In this document: piece after piece, positions 59,961-64,000 of the stretch
Layout of the letters: every line of letters starts with the position of its first letter
Numbering within the stretch: position 1 is the stretch's first letter
Source: JANQIO01 sp043585095
Lineage (GTDB): Bacteria > Pseudomonadota > Gammaproteobacteria > Pseudomonadales > Halieaceae
Reading direction: 5' to 3'
Length of the DNA: 64,000 bases
Assembly: GCA_043585095.1 (NCBI GenBank)
Contig: CP121321.1
Location: forward strand, 434,001 to 498,000
The notes under the pieces: model-generated
The model's database searches: none
The model's input: the letters and a program-made list of their open reading frames with translations, nothing else
Told to the model about the DNA's origin: nothing
Program-made: the position numbers and the translations under genes

Positions 59961-64000
<4,040 letters not shown>

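Overview
The window looks like the chromosome of a marine gammaproteobacterium. The gene orders rho-trxA, yheS-TIGR02444-FKBP-rsd-dsbB, thrT/tyrT/glyT/thrT-tuf-trpT-secE-nusG-rplKAJL-rpoB and liuR-ABCDE are all of gammaproteobacterial type. The mix of leucine catabolism, phasins with histone-like tails, a sterol-desaturase-type membrane enzyme and SLC13/RND transporters suggests the Halieaceae (OM60/NOR5) or a near relative. That placement is an inference from gene content and was not tested by any search. Coding density is high, genes on the two strands often overlap by a few bases, and no phage, IS element, rRNA operon or CRISPR array was seen.

Layout. 0-11.6 kb: a truncated secreted aminopeptidase P, rho and trxA on the minus strand, a DedA/TVP38-flavin-disulfide-reductase fusion, a GIY-YIG protein, the ABC-F protein YheS, a TIGR02444 protein, a ParA-like ATPase, an FKBP lipoprotein, Rsd, DsbB and an AcpH-like enzyme. 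This resembles the Pseudomonas rho...algQ-dsbH neighbourhood, with ParA near where AlgP would be. 11.7-28 kb: gshA, an APH-like kinase, a frameshifted pilU, a CoxE/MoxR pair, a flavin oxidoreductase, moaA, SDR enzymes, an SLC13 transporter, a beta-barrel protein, a peroxiredoxin, a methyltransferase and a PhaD-phasin-phasin cluster. 28-44.7 kb: a lipase-like hydrolase, an RND pump, hslO-hslR-yrfG, a cysteine-cluster protein, cysQ, YdcH, a secreted metallo-beta-lactamase-fold protein, an ogt/ada-alkA alkylation-repair pair, a DUF2959 lipoprotein, a sterol desaturase and a CPA2 antiporter.

44.7-51.7 kb is a complete, translationally overlapped leucine/isovalerate operon, liuR-A-B-C-D-E, behind a perfect 18-bp palindrome that is probably the LiuR operator. 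It converts isovaleryl-CoA to acetyl-CoA and acetoacetate. 51.8-53.6 kb carries coaX and a SPOR-domain protein. From 53.6 kb to the end lies the translation/transcription super-locus: four tRNAs, tuf, tRNA-Trp, secE, nusG, rplK, rplA, an L10 leader, rplJ, rplL, an attenuator-like hairpin, and rpoB, which runs off the end about a dozen codons short of the expected C-terminus.

The most unusual signals are non-coding. Three intergenic tandem arrays (9.8, 37.0 and 56.2 kb) share a 24-bp period, and two of them share an identical 15-bp GC-rich core in opposite orientation. A fourth array (42.5 kb) has a 14-bp unit. Other points worth checking are the pilU frameshift in a seven-C run, a pair of divergent genes whose start codons lie inside one palindrome (ATGATCAT), and REP-like elements at the acpH start and downstream of tuf. 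I found no convincing previously undescribed multi-gene system.
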